Origin: Cytophagales bacterium
Lineage (GTDB): Bacteria > Bacteroidota > Bacteroidia > Cytophagales > Cyclobacteriaceae
DNA: 64,000 nt
Assembly: GCA_033344775.1 (NCBI GenBank)
Contig: JAWPMT010000001.1
Location: forward strand, 744,001 to 808,000
Direction of reading: 5' to 3'
Of the stretch, positions 1-9,483 are shown in pieces (position 1 is the first letter of the stretch; every line of letters starts with the position of its first letter). The position numbers and the translations under genes are program-made. Under the pieces are notes generated by a model, which saw nothing but the letters and a program-made list of their open reading frames with translations, did not search any database and had not been told where the DNA came from.

Positions 1-2573
1 CCCACAGTAAACCCTTTACAGGGGAATCTACGGATGAGCTCACCTACATCCCCTACTGGAAGCGCATACATTTCAGTCCGGATCAAAAACTGAAGGAAAA
101 AAACCTACTCGTCATCGGTGATAATATCCCTGAGAGACTCATTAAAGCACTTAGAGAAAACTGTAAGCACTTGACCCTAGTAAAGTCCGGAAAGCGTTTC
201 AGAGTCAAAAAAGATGCTTATTCCCTTGACTTTGATAAAGCGGTTCAATGTGAACAATTGCTGACTGCTCTAAAGGAGAAAAACCTACTACCCCAACATA
301 TCATTCACGGTTTAAGTATCACCAAGGGTGATCCCCGGATCACTGTCGAAAATGCCGGGATAATGCTGAACCAGTGGTACTATTCGTTATTGAATCTGCT
401 GCGGGCACTGGGTCCGTATTCGCATCAGGGCATATCTGTTGATGTGCTGACCAATGGTGTTTTCTCTGTCCTCGGCAACGAACAGGTCACTCCTTTGAAA
501 GCCACGCTAGCAGGCCCGGTCAAAGTGGCGCCGTTCGAATACGAAGGCCTTCGCTCCCGTCTGATCGAATGCAGTTTTGATGATTGGAAGAGATATCAAC
601 CTTTAGGAATGCAAAATCTGGTTGATTACCTCCAAAGCGACCACCAGCCAGGCATGAAAATGGTAGCGTTAAGGGGCAATACCTTCTGGGAACAAGCTTA
701 TCAGTCGGAAAAAATTCAACCAAAGCAAGACCCCTTCCGGCAAAAAGGTGTCTATCTCATTACCGGAGGTTTTGGCGGAATGGGAAGCACAATCGCCAAA
801 TTTCTAGCCGAAAATTATCAGGCCAAAGTTGCGTTATTCTCTTCCAGTTCTATTCCTCCCAGAGAACAATGGGACTTGCCTTTGAATGAAAAGGACCAAC
901 AAAAAGTATCTGTACTCCGAAGCATTGACGAGCTTGGAGGAGAGGTAATGTCTTTTGCCGTCAATATTGCCGATCACTCTTCTATGAAAGAAGCCTTTGC
1001 GGATATCTGCAGTTCATGGGGTGACATTCATGGCATTATTCACACCGCGGGAAAGGCAGATTACGGAGGTATACTTTCCAATAGGACCAATGGCAGTATT
1101 CATGAGATCCTTGAATCTAAAGTACATGGTCATTTAGTACTTAAATCACTCTCATCGCATTTAGCATTAGATTTCTTCATCAATTTCTCCTCCATAGGCA
1201 ACCAGATATACGGAAAGAAATTTGGTCAAATAGGCTATAATTCTGCGAATGAATACCTCGATGCTTGTGCAACTATCAATGGCCCGGAACAAACACTCAA
1301 CTGGTGTGACTGGCTGGATGTAGGCATGACTTTCGAAGCAGTAAAAAAGAAAAATGACCTGAAAGATGCCCGAGCCATTAATGCGAAAGTAATAGATGGA
1401 ATCAGCCCGGAGCAAGGCGCCGCCTTGTTCAAAGAAGTGCTCTCCGGACAATTCTCGCAAACGCTCATTAGTCCCATGGACTTCCTTGGATTCATCGCAG
1501 CAAGTAATACCCAAGAAGTCAACGAAAGCGCAGCAGAAACGCATGAGTCTACTGGATATTCCCAAGTCGAACTCATTGAAAAATTGACCGGACTTTATGA
1601 GAGTTTTTTCGGAATCGAGCAACTTGACACGGAGATGGATTTCAACGATTTGGGAGGTGACTCTTTGAAGGCAGTTGTCCTTTTGGCTCGGATCAAGAAA
1701 AAATTAAAAGTCCAACTGACCTTGTCTGACTTTTATGAGCAATCCTCGGTGACAAATCTGTCGGCTTTCCTGGCAACTGAAAAATCCGAAGCCGCCATAC
1801 CCATCAAAGCCGAACGATTCCTGATCTCATCTGATGCCAATCAACTTTTCGGGACCCACTATTCCACTACTTCAAAGCAGCTTACCCCTGTCATTATCTG
1901 CCCACCCGTATTTCAGGAAGAAATCGTTGCCACCCGGGCGATGGACACCCTGAGTGAACAATTGGCCATGCTCCATTATCCAGTGGTACGATTCGATTTT
2001 TCGGGCATGGGTAATTCCGAAGGAGAAGCACTTAAGCTCACCCTTACTCAATGGCAACAAAACCTGCTAGACGTCATCAAAGAAACCATAGCCCGGTATT
2101 CGTCTGATAAAGTGCATTTGATTGGGTTACGCATGGGGGCTTCATTGATGAATAACATGAAAGAAGAACTCGCACCTTTTGTTGACCAACAATGCTATTG
2201 GCATCCCATCATCAAAGGCCAGGAATATCTAAAATCACTTAATAAGTACCAGCAAATTTTCATGAAAGGATCCTTCGCTGATCCGTCCGGAAATGACCCG
2301 AAAGGATCAATATTGGAGTACAACAGCTATCAGATTTCAGCTGATCTTAAGCAAAGCATTAACGATTTTAAATTTCAATTATCAGGCCATCCTGGTAAAA
2401 AAGAGACCATTATCGTCACCCCACATAATAGATCACTTCAAGTAGAAAAGGTTGTCAATTTTATCGTTTCGGAAAGTCTGCCTTTCTGGAATAAACTAGC
2501 AACTGAAAAGGGCTATGTTCCCGAAAAAGACATAGAAGCGATCATACAATGGTCTAAAAATCTTATCTCATGA
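1..2573 (+). CDS. Polyketide synthase C-terminal part (KR-ACP-alpha/beta hydrolase), 5' end outside the window
   Basis: The frame is open from the first bases, so the TTG at 171 is not the start and only the C-terminal part of a modular PKS is seen. A ketoreductase domain covers about 690-1460: an NADPH-binding TGGFGGMG near 762, then FINFSS and GYNSANEYLD carrying the catalytic Ser and Tyr. An acyl carrier domain follows, with phosphopantetheine site LGGDSL (Ser codon 1662-1664). The last ~230 residues are an alpha/beta hydrolase fold with RFDFSGMGNSEG and an elbow GLRMGA, where Arg (codon 2130-2132) stands in the nucleophile position. This terminal domain is therefore unlikely to be a normal thioesterase. 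The stop overlaps the next gene (ATGA). The KR should reduce a beta-ketoacyl chain on the ACP; the product is unknown. Confidence 0.88.
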   Translation, partial: HSKPFTGESTDELTYIPYWKRIHFSPDQKLKEKNLLVIGDNIPERLIKALRENCKHLTLVKSGKRFRVKKDAYSLDFDKAVQCEQLLTALKEKNLLPQHIIHGLSITKGDPRITVENAGIMLNQWYYSLLNLLRALGPYSHQGISVDVLTNGVFSVLGNEQVTPLKATLAGPVKVAPFEYEGLRSRLIECSFDDWKRYQPLGMQNLVDYLQSDHQPGMKMVALRGNTFWEQAYQSEKIQPKQDPFRQKGVYLITGGFGGMGSTIAKFLAENYQAKVALFSSSSIPPREQWDLPLNEKDQQKVSVLRSIDELGGEVMSFAVNIADHSSMKEAFADICSSWGDIHGIIHTAGKADYGGILSNRTNGSIHEILESKVHGHLVLKSLSSHLALDFFINFSSIGNQIYGKKFGQIGYNSANEYLDACATINGPEQTLNWCDWLDVGMTFEAVKKKNDLKDARAINAKVIDGISPEQGAALFKEVLSGQFSQTLISPMDFLGFIAASNTQEVNESAAETHESTGYSQVELIEKLTGLYESFFGIEQLDTEMDFNDLGGDSLKAVVLLARIKKKLKVQLTLSDFYEQSSVTNLSAFLATEKSEAAIPIKAERFLISSDANQLFGTHYSTTSKQLTPVIICPPVFQEEIVATRAMDTLSEQLAMLHYPVVRFDFSGMGNSEGEALKLTLTQWQQNLLDVIKETIARYSSDKVHLIGLRMGASLMNNMKEELAPFVDQQCYWHPIIKGQEYLKSLNKYQQIFMKGSFADPSGNDPKGSILEYNSYQISADLKQSINDFKFQLSGHPGKKETIIVTPHNRSLQVEKVVNFIVSESLPFWNKLATEKGYVPEKDIEAIIQWSKNLIS

Positions 2574-3475
2574 ACAGCTTGCAATTAATCAAATTTCCCT
2601 CCGGTACCGAATGTTTGGTGAACGGATCAGAGTGGATCGAGAAGCGTCAATTTGGGGTAGTCTTCCTGAATGCAGGTATCGTGAATATGGTAGGACCTAA
2701 CCGCATTTACACCAAACTTGCCGAAAGACTCAAGCACGAAGGTTTTCCGTCTTTCAGGTTTGATTTTTCAGGGGTAGGCAATGGGATTCAGGAAAGCAAT
2801 GAGTTCACTTTTGAGGATTACCAAATCAATGAAACCACTTTTGTTTTAGAGGAGATCAAGCAGCAATTCGGAATCAAGCAATTCATCCTGTTAGGCTTAT
2901 GTTCAGGTGGAGATGTGGCTTTTCGCATGGCCAGGAGTGAACACCCAATGCTATTGGGTACCATTTTGATCAATGCCTTTCTCCTTCCTCGTGAAGAGAT
3001 CAAGTTGGTCCATGATGATGCGAAAAACAGGTTGGAAAAAAGGCTCCATCAACAAAACATCTTCAGTTTAAAAAAATGGGTCGGTCTCTTCCGTAAGGGC
3101 CCAAAACATCTGATCCACATCCTGAAAAAATTCACTGATTCAAGCAGCATAATAAGCCATCCATCACACACCACATCCTCACGAGACGATTCCACTTTAG
3201 TAGGGATGGATTCCCATCCCATGCTGCTCGTATATTCCGAAGGAAGTGTCAGCTATGAGGTATTTAAGAAAAAATTTTCTAAACAGTATAAAAAAATGGT
3301 GGCACACGGGGCAAATAACCTGAATTTGATGTATTTTGCTCATACTGATCACAACTTCGCTACCGTAATCAGTCAGCTGAAATTATTTGATGCTGTTGTT
3401 AATTGGCTGAAAGAGATCAAGCTAGTCTCACATTCATCCAGCGAAAAACCTGCTATTGAGAACCTATATCATTAA
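2570..3475 (+). CDS. Alpha/beta hydrolase with Cys in the nucleophile elbow
   Basis: 301 aa. The RFDFSGVGNG motif matches the hydrolase domain at the end of the preceding PKS, so the two are probably related. The elbow reads GLCSGG, putting Cys111 in the usual Ser position, and a late HTDHNF supplies a plausible catalytic His. From memory, the paired hydrolases of exosortase-type clusters also have Arg- and Cys-type elbows, so it may act with the PKS hydrolase domain on a thioester or acyl group; this is inference. The ATG overlaps the PKS stop as ATGA, indicating translational coupling. No signal peptide is seen. Confidence 0.8.
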   Translation: MNSLQLIKFPSGTECLVNGSEWIEKRQFGVVFLNAGIVNMVGPNRIYTKLAERLKHEGFPSFRFDFSGVGNGIQESNEFTFEDYQINETTFVLEEIKQQFGIKQFILLGLCSGGDVAFRMARSEHPMLLGTILINAFLLPREEIKLVHDDAKNRLEKRLHQQNIFSLKKWVGLFRKGPKHLIHILKKFTDSSSIISHPSHTTSSRDDSTLVGMDSHPMLLVYSEGSVSYEVFKKKFSKQYKKMVAHGANNLNLMYFAHTDHNFATVISQLKLFDAVVNWLKEIKLVSHSSSEKPAIENLYH

Positions 3476-3480
3476 GAACC

Positions 3481-5907
3481 ATGAAGCTATTATTCAGAAG
3501 AATAGGAAGACATTGGATCAATATCTCACTTAATTTTGGTAGCCTCCTGCTTGGACTGGTTTCCTTTTTGCTGATCCTCAATTACGTCATTTTCGAATAC
3601 TCATACGATACCTTCCACGAAGGCTCAGACCGTATTTACCGGATGTATGTTACGGCCATGAGAGGTGATGAAGCCCTTGAAAGCATGGCGGTATTGAGCG
3701 CCCCGATCGCTCCTGAAATTCAAAAAGCTTTTCCTGAGGTGGAAGCCTCCGTTCGCATACGGACTCCAGGTAACAACGCAGGTTACAATGTAGTTACGTT
3801 TCACAACAAATCTTTTGTGGAGCGTACTGTCGCGTTTGTTGATCCATCCTTCTTTGATGTCTTTAACTTTCCTATCGTACAGGGCGATGACAAACAGCCC
3901 CTGGATGAGCCGAACTCAATCGTCATCTCTGAAGCTTACGCTAAAAAATATTTTGAGAATAAAAACCCGATTGGTCGTGTACTGAAGTTCAAAAACCTAA
4001 ACTCCGAATACTTATGCAAGGTAACCGCTGTAAGTAAGGTCCCCGAGAACTCGCACCTCAACTTTGACATGTTCATTAATCTGAACACCTATTTCTCAGC
4101 ATACGATCAGGAGAAAGGACGAACGGACTGGGCTGTCCACGGCTTCTATAGCTACATGAGACTGAGAGAGGGGACAGAACCGAGGGAATTTGAAAAACGA
4201 TACAAGGAACATTTGGATGAGATCAATGCTTTTGCCAAAAGTATTCCTGAGCTTGATTTTTATTATTTGATGCAACCACTCGATAAAGTTCATTTCGAAA
4301 CTGCACATCTCAATTATAGCCTGGAAGGTCGAAAGGTCAGTAAGGCGGCAGTAGATTCTTTATTGATGCTTAGCCTGTTGACCATTATCATTTCGTGGTT
4401 CAATTTCACCAACCTTTCGATGCATCGCTACACCCTGGGCACGAGGGATATAGCAATTCGAAAAATCATGGGTTCTAGTAAAATAAGTGCGGTAAAAAGT
4501 TACTTCTACGAATCACTCCTGGTCAGCTTTGCGGCCACTGTAGCTGCGATTTTAGTCACACAAATGATCCTTCCTTCTTTTAATGAGCTGGTTGGGTTGG
4601 ACCTCTCCTACTACATCTTCAATTATCCGATCATCTGGATCTCTATGATCCTGTTTCTGCTCTCCAGTGCCATGATATCCTCAGGGGTACCAGGCATCGT
4701 GATGGCAAAAATCAATCCGATCAATACCATTCGATCAAAAAATGTATTTGTTTCCAACAAATTCACCCGAAGATTGAAAGGTGTCTTGATCGTTTCACAA
4801 CTAGTTGCAATTCTGGCGCTTTCGCTAGGGTCTTACACTGTGTACCAGCAAATCAGCTACATGTTGAACATGGAGGTAGGTGCTGACATTGAAAACACCA
4901 TCATTCTAAGGGAACCGATTGAGGACCGAACCGGTGACACACATGTTCAGCGATTGATCACTTTGAAGGAGCGGCTGGAAAGATCTCCTCAGGTGGAAAG
5001 TGTCTGTATTTCCAGTGACGTCCCAACCATTGACCTGACCTGGAATGAATTATACAGTTCCGATCATACGGAGACAGATATGTCCATCGGTTCATCGTGG
5101 ATCGATCCGGATTTTGTAGGTGCTTACAACATTAACATTCTTGCCGGACGCAGTTTCGAGAAAGACCGTTTATCCGATAGCACCAGTGTGGTCATGAACC
5201 AGAGCGCTATGTATCTCCTTGGATTCAAGGACCCGGAAGAAGCTCTCAATTCCAATATCACGCGTTATGGACAACAATTGAAAGTCGTGGGAATCATGGA
5301 TGACTACCACACCACCCCCATGCGAAAAGCACAAACCCCAGTGATCTACAATTACATCAATAGCGGTAAATACCAATATGTATCTGTGAAATACAATTCA
5401 AACTCTTTGCGGGCGATAGATACGGTCACTGAAAGTTGGGAAAGTGTCTACACAACCCGTGAAGGAATGGAGTTTTTCTTCCTCAATGAGCATTTCGGCA
5501 TGCAATATGATTCTGAAAAATACTTTGCGAAGGTCATGTTGGTGTTGGCACTGATCTCCATCATTCTAGGTGTATTCGGTATATATGGCATTCTGCACAA
5601 TGATATTGCCGCCAGAACGAAGGAGATCGCGATGCGAAAAGTGTTGGGCTCTACAAACCTCAATGTCATTTTCGTACTCTCTAAGGAAATTCTTCAATTT
5701 GTATTGATTGCTACTGTATTAGGTTGGGTTTTGATCTACTACATCATACGTCAGTGGCTGGAGAACTATGCCTATAGCATAGACATGCCAGTACTATCCT
5801 TTTTCCTTGGGGGGCTATTGATCCTGCTGATCGCAGTGCTTTCCATCTTATCCAATGTATTTTCTGTTGTAGGGAAAAAGCCTATTCAAGCGTTGAAAGC
5901 TGAATAG
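3481..5907 (+). CDS. MacB/FtsX-type ABC transporter permease
   Basis: 808 aa. One membrane helix lies at about residues 18-38, followed by a large periplasmic MacB-type domain, three helices around 290-405, a further helix near 435-455 with a second periplasmic domain, and three C-terminal helices (about 685-800). This is the duplicated FtsX architecture common in Bacteroidota. Conserved pre-helix segments include ARTKEIAMRKVLGS and TRDIAIRKIMGSS. It starts five bases after the hydrolase gene, so it is probably co-transcribed. It carries no ATPase domain; the ATPase at 6007 is of the ABC-2 type and may not be its partner. Role is likely export or envelope mechanotransmission. Confidence 0.88.
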   Translation: MKLLFRRIGRHWINISLNFGSLLLGLVSFLLILNYVIFEYSYDTFHEGSDRIYRMYVTAMRGDEALESMAVLSAPIAPEIQKAFPEVEASVRIRTPGNNAGYNVVTFHNKSFVERTVAFVDPSFFDVFNFPIVQGDDKQPLDEPNSIVISEAYAKKYFENKNPIGRVLKFKNLNSEYLCKVTAVSKVPENSHLNFDMFINLNTYFSAYDQEKGRTDWAVHGFYSYMRLREGTEPREFEKRYKEHLDEINAFAKSIPELDFYYLMQPLDKVHFETAHLNYSLEGRKVSKAAVDSLLMLSLLTIIISWFNFTNLSMHRYTLGTRDIAIRKIMGSSKISAVKSYFYESLLVSFAATVAAILVTQMILPSFNELVGLDLSYYIFNYPIIWISMILFLLSSAMISSGVPGIVMAKINPINTIRSKNVFVSNKFTRRLKGVLIVSQLVAILALSLGSYTVYQQISYMLNMEVGADIENTIILREPIEDRTGDTHVQRLITLKERLERSPQVESVCISSDVPTIDLTWNELYSSDHTETDMSIGSSWIDPDFVGAYNINILAGRSFEKDRLSDSTSVVMNQSAMYLLGFKDPEEALNSNITRYGQQLKVVGIMDDYHTTPMRKAQTPVIYNYINSGKYQYVSVKYNSNSLRAIDTVTESWESVYTTREGMEFFFLNEHFGMQYDSEKYFAKVMLVLALISIILGVFGIYGILHNDIAARTKEIAMRKVLGSTNLNVIFVLSKEILQFVLIATVLGWVLIYYIIRQWLENYAYSIDMPVLSFFLGGLLILLIAVLSILSNVFSVVGKKPIQALKAE

Positions 5908-5947
5908 ACACCACATCCACGAAATAATACATATTCAAGATTTTTAA

Positions 5948-5973
5948 TGATCCTGGTCAATTGGCCGGGATCA
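5948..5973 (+). promoter_or_regulatory. Stem-loop upstream of the ABC-2 exporter genes
   Basis: TGATCCTGGTC and GGCCGGGATCA flank an AATT loop and pair over 11 positions if G-U pairs are allowed. No T-tract follows, so it is a poor intrinsic terminator. It lies 33 bases before the ATPase start and could be a transcript-processing or attenuation element. Function inferred only. Confidence 0.4.
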
Positions 5974-6006
5974 TACCTTTCTCCGCTTTAACCGTCAAGC
6001 CTAGTT

Positions 6007-6813
6007 ATGATCATTGATGTCAGGGACGTAGTGATGAACTACCCCATACCAAAAAGTTATAAAGATTGGCTTATCAGGCCTTTTGCGCCCAGAAAGAAAG
6101 TTACCGCATTGCACCCATGTTCGCTTACCATTGAACGGGGAGATAAAATTGCGTTCCTAGGAGCGAACGGAGCAGGAAAAACAACACTCTTAAAGCTCAT
6201 TGGTGGACTCTTGTATCCGACATCAGGTGAAATTCTGGTCAACCATTATCAGACTCAAAAGCAAAACATGCAGGCCCGTCAAACCATCGGATTCGTGTTG
6301 AATGAAGAGCGTAGTTTTTATTGGCGACTGACAGGCAGGCAGAACCTTGAGTTTTTCGGAAAACTGGACAATCTAAAGGGTGAAGCGCTTCACCAAAAAA
6401 TCGATGAATTGCTCGATCTGGTCCAGTTAACCGCTCATGCCGAAAAAGATTTTGCTGGCTACTCTTCGGGTATGAAACAGCGACTTGCGATCGCACGGGG
6501 GCTGCTTGCAGATCCTGAAGTACTGATCCTGGATGAGCCCACCCGCACACTCGATCCTATCGGAAAGGAAGAAGTCATCGCCCTGATCAAAATGAAGATC
6601 CATCAACAATTGGATCGAACCCTACTGATCGCAACACACGATCTTGAAGAGGCCCAGGCTATGTGTAATAAGATCATCATCATGAAGGCGGGCAAAATAT
6701 TGCATTATGGCACGACCGACGCCATTCTAGCACAATATGGCAGCTTACAGGATTACTACTTTGAAATGATCATGGGACAACCTACACCTCGTTATCATGA
6801 ACTTCTGGCATAA
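6007..6813 (+). CDS. ABC transporter ATP-binding protein (ABC-2 exporter type)
   Basis: 268 aa, one nucleotide-binding domain: Walker A GANGAGKT (residues 52-59), signature SSGMKQR near 151, Walker B LILDEPTRTLD near 172, and H-loop ATHD. The short form and the NEERSFYWRLTGRQNL insert after Walker A are typical of ABC-2 exporters. It energises the permease encoded next, whose start overlaps this gene's 3' end by 17 bases. Given the upstream PKS genes, export of the polyketide or a lipid-like product is the simplest idea, unproven. Confidence 0.92.
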   Translation: MIIDVRDVVMNYPIPKSYKDWLIRPFAPRKKVTALHPCSLTIERGDKIAFLGANGAGKTTLLKLIGGLLYPTSGEILVNHYQTQKQNMQARQTIGFVLNEERSFYWRLTGRQNLEFFGKLDNLKGEALHQKIDELLDLVQLTAHAEKDFAGYSSGMKQRLAIARGLLADPEVLILDEPTRTLDPIGKEEVIALIKMKIHQQLDRTLLIATHDLEEAQAMCNKIIIMKAGKILHYGTTDAILAQYGSLQDYYFEMIMGQPTPRYHELLA

Positions 6814-7609
6814 GGCAAAGGCTTTCATCATCAAAGACTTCATCATTGAGACGAGCTACAAAGTGAGTTTCGTGATCCAAATGTTTGGATCCATTTTACC
6901 GCTGGTCTCCTTCTTCTTTGTTGGGAAACTGGTCGAGGAAGGATCGTCAGAAACGCTGGCCAAATATGGAGGAGAATACTTTCCATTCGCGCTGATTGGT
7001 ATCGCTTTCACCAGATATTTCCAATTAGCAGTAACCACATTTTCCGACAGCATGCGTCGTGCTCAGATGGCTGGCTGCCTTGAATCAATCCTCAGTTCTC
7101 AGACCAATCCTAAGGCAATTGTTCTCAACTCTGCACTGTACAGCTTTCTGTCTGCCGCAGTTCAACTGATACTGATCTTTGTTGTAGGAAGCCTATTTCT
7201 TGGATTCAGTTTTGAAAACATCAATGTATTCGCCACTTTGGTCACCTTCATCGTTTCCGTTTTGGCTTTCATCAGCTTTGGCATGTTCGCAGCTGCAGGG
7301 ACAATTATCTTCAAGAAAGGCGAGCCGTTTGGTTTTGTATTCAGCCATTTAAGTGCCATCCTTGGAGGTGCCTATTTCCCCATCACCCTGATGCCCAATT
7401 GGCTTGAAACCATATCATATGTTTTCCCGATCTACTATGCCTTAGATGCACTGCGACTGACCATACTGCAAGGGTATTCTTTGACCATGATCGCCCAGGA
7501 TCTATATATTATCTGTGGCATGACGCTTATCTTTTTCCCATTGAGTCTCTACTTTTTTGAGTGGGCCGTTGAAAAAGGAAAACGAGAGGGAACATTGATC
7601 CAATACTAA
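6797..7609 (+). CDS. ABC-2 type transporter permease
   Basis: 270 aa with about six hydrophobic helices and the typical late segment GGAYFPITLMPNWLETISYVFP, where ABC-2 permeases have a re-entrant helix before the last membrane spans. It overlaps the ATPase gene by 17 bases, as expected for a stoichiometric exporter pair. Substrate cannot be read from the sequence; the neighbouring PKS/hydrolase genes suggest a secondary metabolite or lipid. Confidence 0.9.
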   Translation: MNFWHKAKAFIIKDFIIETSYKVSFVIQMFGSILPLVSFFFVGKLVEEGSSETLAKYGGEYFPFALIGIAFTRYFQLAVTTFSDSMRRAQMAGCLESILSSQTNPKAIVLNSALYSFLSAAVQLILIFVVGSLFLGFSFENINVFATLVTFIVSVLAFISFGMFAAAGTIIFKKGEPFGFVFSHLSAILGGAYFPITLMPNWLETISYVFPIYYALDALRLTILQGYSLTMIAQDLYIICGMTLIFFPLSLYFFEWAVEKGKREGTLIQY

Positions 7610-7690
7610 TTTCCATCAAGCAATAACAAACTAATACAACAACTTTTCTCCCTCAAAATCCCCTCTATTGCTTCAAAATTCCACACATCC

Positions 7691-7707
7691 AGGAGGTAAC
7701 CCCTCCT
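7691..7707. repeat. Small AGGAGG/CCTCCT hairpin downstream of the exporter
   Basis: AGGAGG, loop TAACC, CCTCCT, in the 240-base gap between 7610 and 7849. A T-run (CTCTTTTT) begins about 10 bases later, so it might be a weak terminator for the exporter operon. The gap otherwise holds a 15-base GTAAC-TTTCG-GTTAC inverted repeat at 7795-7809, 40 bases before the next ATG, which could be an operator or promoter-proximal hairpin. Confidence 0.35.
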
Positions 7708-7849
7708 AACCCACTCTTTTTCGATAAAGTACAAAAACTGTCCTTAGATTTACACTCATGTCTTGTTGAGGACTTGCTGGGAAACAGATTGATGGTAACT
7801 TTCGGTTACTTGTTTGTATTTGTATTCCACCGCTAAAAAATCCTCAAAC

Positions 7850-8332
7850 ATGAATCCATTTAAAGGCCAAAGTTTTAAACGTCGAGACCTGTCACATTGG
7901 ATACCTCGACTTATTGTGGCCATTATCATCGCGCAAACACTTCCTGCCAAATTCTTAGCCGTTCCTGAAAGTGTCTGGATCTTCGATCAACTTAATATGG
8001 AGCCTGGTGGCAGGATCATCATCGCGATCTTTGAATTGATCGCCGTTGTGGCCCTGGTTTCCAGACATTACATTATTGGTGCCATCATATCACTTAGCAT
8101 CATCAGTGCTGCCAATTTCTATCACTTCACCGTTCTGGGACTTGAAGTTAATAATGATGGAGGTCTACTATTCATTTTCAGCATCATCGTTGTGATGTGC
8201 TCTCTTTGGGTTGTGATGTACTGGAACTTATTCCACAACTCCCGCAAAGCAAGACTGAATCGATTGGAAAAAGAGAATATTTATGTAGACCATCACCTCA
8301 TCGAGGAAGATGCAGACCTTCAAGGGAAGTAG
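7850..8332 (+). CDS. DoxX-like small membrane protein
   Basis: 160 aa from the ATG at 7850. A TTG 36 bases upstream in the same frame adds only YLYSTAKKSSN and lacks hydrophobic or conserved character, so I reject it. Four hydrophobic helices are seen; the first carries RLIVAIIIAQTLPAKF, resembling the first helix of DoxX-like proteins. The C-terminus is charged and cytosolic-looking (NRLEKENIYVDHHLIEEDAD). Family assignment is tentative; function unknown. Confidence 0.65.
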   Translation: MNPFKGQSFKRRDLSHWIPRLIVAIIIAQTLPAKFLAVPESVWIFDQLNMEPGGRIIIAIFELIAVVALVSRHYIIGAIISLSIISAANFYHFTVLGLEVNNDGGLLFIFSIIVVMCSLWVVMYWNLFHNSRKARLNRLEKENIYVDHHLIEEDADLQGK

Positions 8333-8398
8333 TCATTACAAATGGTCGTGTTCACGCTAAACCTCATTATTGTATGAGTTGGTGCTGAACCAATGATG

Positions 8399-8433
8399 GA
8401 CTTATTCATTTAAACGAATAAGTCATTTTTTTT
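8399..8433 (+). terminator. Intrinsic terminator abutting the next start codon
   Basis: Perfect 9-bp stem GACTTATTC/GAATAAGTC with loop ATTTAAAC, then A and eight T. It would end the DoxX-like transcript. The T-run stops only two bases before the ATG at 8436, so it also fills the whole translation-initiation region of the next gene. Confidence 0.8.
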
Positions 8434-8435
8434 AA

Positions 8436-9284
8436 ATGAAAAATCTACTATTCGTCCTTTCACTGTTTTGTTTCATCCAATCCTCAGCCCAGGGACCCTG
8501 GGCACCGGGAAAAGGTCATGGATACACACAACTGCTCTTCAATCTCATCCCGCCTTACTCCCAGGTTTATGATGGCGGCAGCACCACCAGGGAAGTAGAT
8601 CGGGAGATATTTGACTTTACGGTGGCAGCTTATGGAGAATTCGGTATCTCTTCGCGATTAACCGTTGGAGCAACTTTGCCATTCATATTGGTTTCCACCG
8701 GCGGCACAACAGATCCGATGAATACAACCCCAAACCTTCCTTCCGATAATTTGGCTGCTCCTGGTAACATCAGCCTGTTCAGTAAATACACCATTTTGGA
8801 CCAATCGGTGAAAGTGGCATTGATCGGACAAGCAGACCTTCCTACCAGTGATCGTGATGCCGAAACAGGACTTTCAACAGGTGTCAATGCAACTACCCTC
8901 CAACCCAAACTATCCATTGGTGGTGGACAAAAAAGTTGGTTCGCTTATGGTTTCTTTGGATATGGCTATCGCGCCAATGATCATCATGATTTTCTAAGTT
9001 TTGGTATTGAAGGAGGCTTGAAAGCCAGTGAAGATTTCACCGTAATCCTGAACATCAACCGTTGGCACAACCTCGACAATGGTGACCCTAATGTCGACGC
9101 TCCCAATATCATTGAAACAGGTCTTTATACCAGTTTTCAAGAGTACAACGCTTTCCTTCTCAAAATCTTTGCTGAAGATTTATTTTCCAAAGGGTTTGGC
9201 GGGTTTGCTTCCCTTGGCGGAGGCTCAGGGACATCTGTAGCAGCCTCCCCTGCCATCAGTTTGGGGCTTTTCTATAAGTGGTAG
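8436..9284 (+). CDS. Outer-membrane beta-barrel protein
   Basis: 282 aa with signal peptide (hydrophobic LLFVLSLFCF, cleavage after SSAQ). The mature part alternates hydrophobic and polar residues in short strands rich in Gly, Tyr and Phe and ends in an aromatic residue (LGLFYKW), as in outer-membrane barrels. It resembles the phenol-degradation meta-pathway/transporter-like barrels of Gram-negatives. No catalytic motif. The hairpin and T-run just before the ATG leave no room for a Shine-Dalgarno site. Confidence 0.7.
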   Translation: MKNLLFVLSLFCFIQSSAQGPWAPGKGHGYTQLLFNLIPPYSQVYDGGSTTREVDREIFDFTVAAYGEFGISSRLTVGATLPFILVSTGGTTDPMNTTPNLPSDNLAAPGNISLFSKYTILDQSVKVALIGQADLPTSDRDAETGLSTGVNATTLQPKLSIGGGQKSWFAYGFFGYGYRANDHHDFLSFGIEGGLKASEDFTVILNINRWHNLDNGDPNVDAPNIIETGLYTSFQEYNAFLLKIFAEDLFSKGFGGFASLGGGSGTSVAASPAISLGLFYKW

Positions 9285-9405
9285 TTTGCTGCTGCTCCTG
9301 GTCGAGCTTTAATAGAACAATCAGCACAGGTATCCTATCGGATTTGAAAGGCTGATTAGGCATTTCAAAAAATTATTCAGCACCGCAATCGTTTCCATTT
9401 TTCAG

Positions 9406-9430
9406 GTTCGGGATCAATTCAATTCCGAAC
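9406..9430. repeat. Hairpin in the barrel/amylase intergenic region
   Basis: GTTCGGGAT and ATTCCGAAC flank CAATTCA and form a 9-bp stem with one G-U pair. It lies 120 bases after the barrel gene and 54 before the amylase ATG. No clean T-run follows, so it may be a weak terminator or a 5'-UTR structure of the amylase mRNA. Confidence 0.35.
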
Positions 9431-9483
9431 AACTTTCCGAAGCAATTTTTTATTAGTTTAGGCGTCATCATTAATTCTTAATC

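Noticed and set aside
1167-1622. 151-codon minus-strand ORF inside the PKS gene
   Set aside because: Lies fully opposite the KR/ACP coding region, no known motif; a shadow of the real gene.
7691-7707. AGGAGG as a Shine-Dalgarno site
   Set aside because: No start codon follows at a suitable distance; it pairs in a hairpin, and most genes here lack a Shine-Dalgarno sequence.
7814-7849. TTG start for the DoxX-like gene
   Set aside because: Adds 12 residues without hydrophobic or conserved character; the ATG at 7850 is followed at once by the conserved part.
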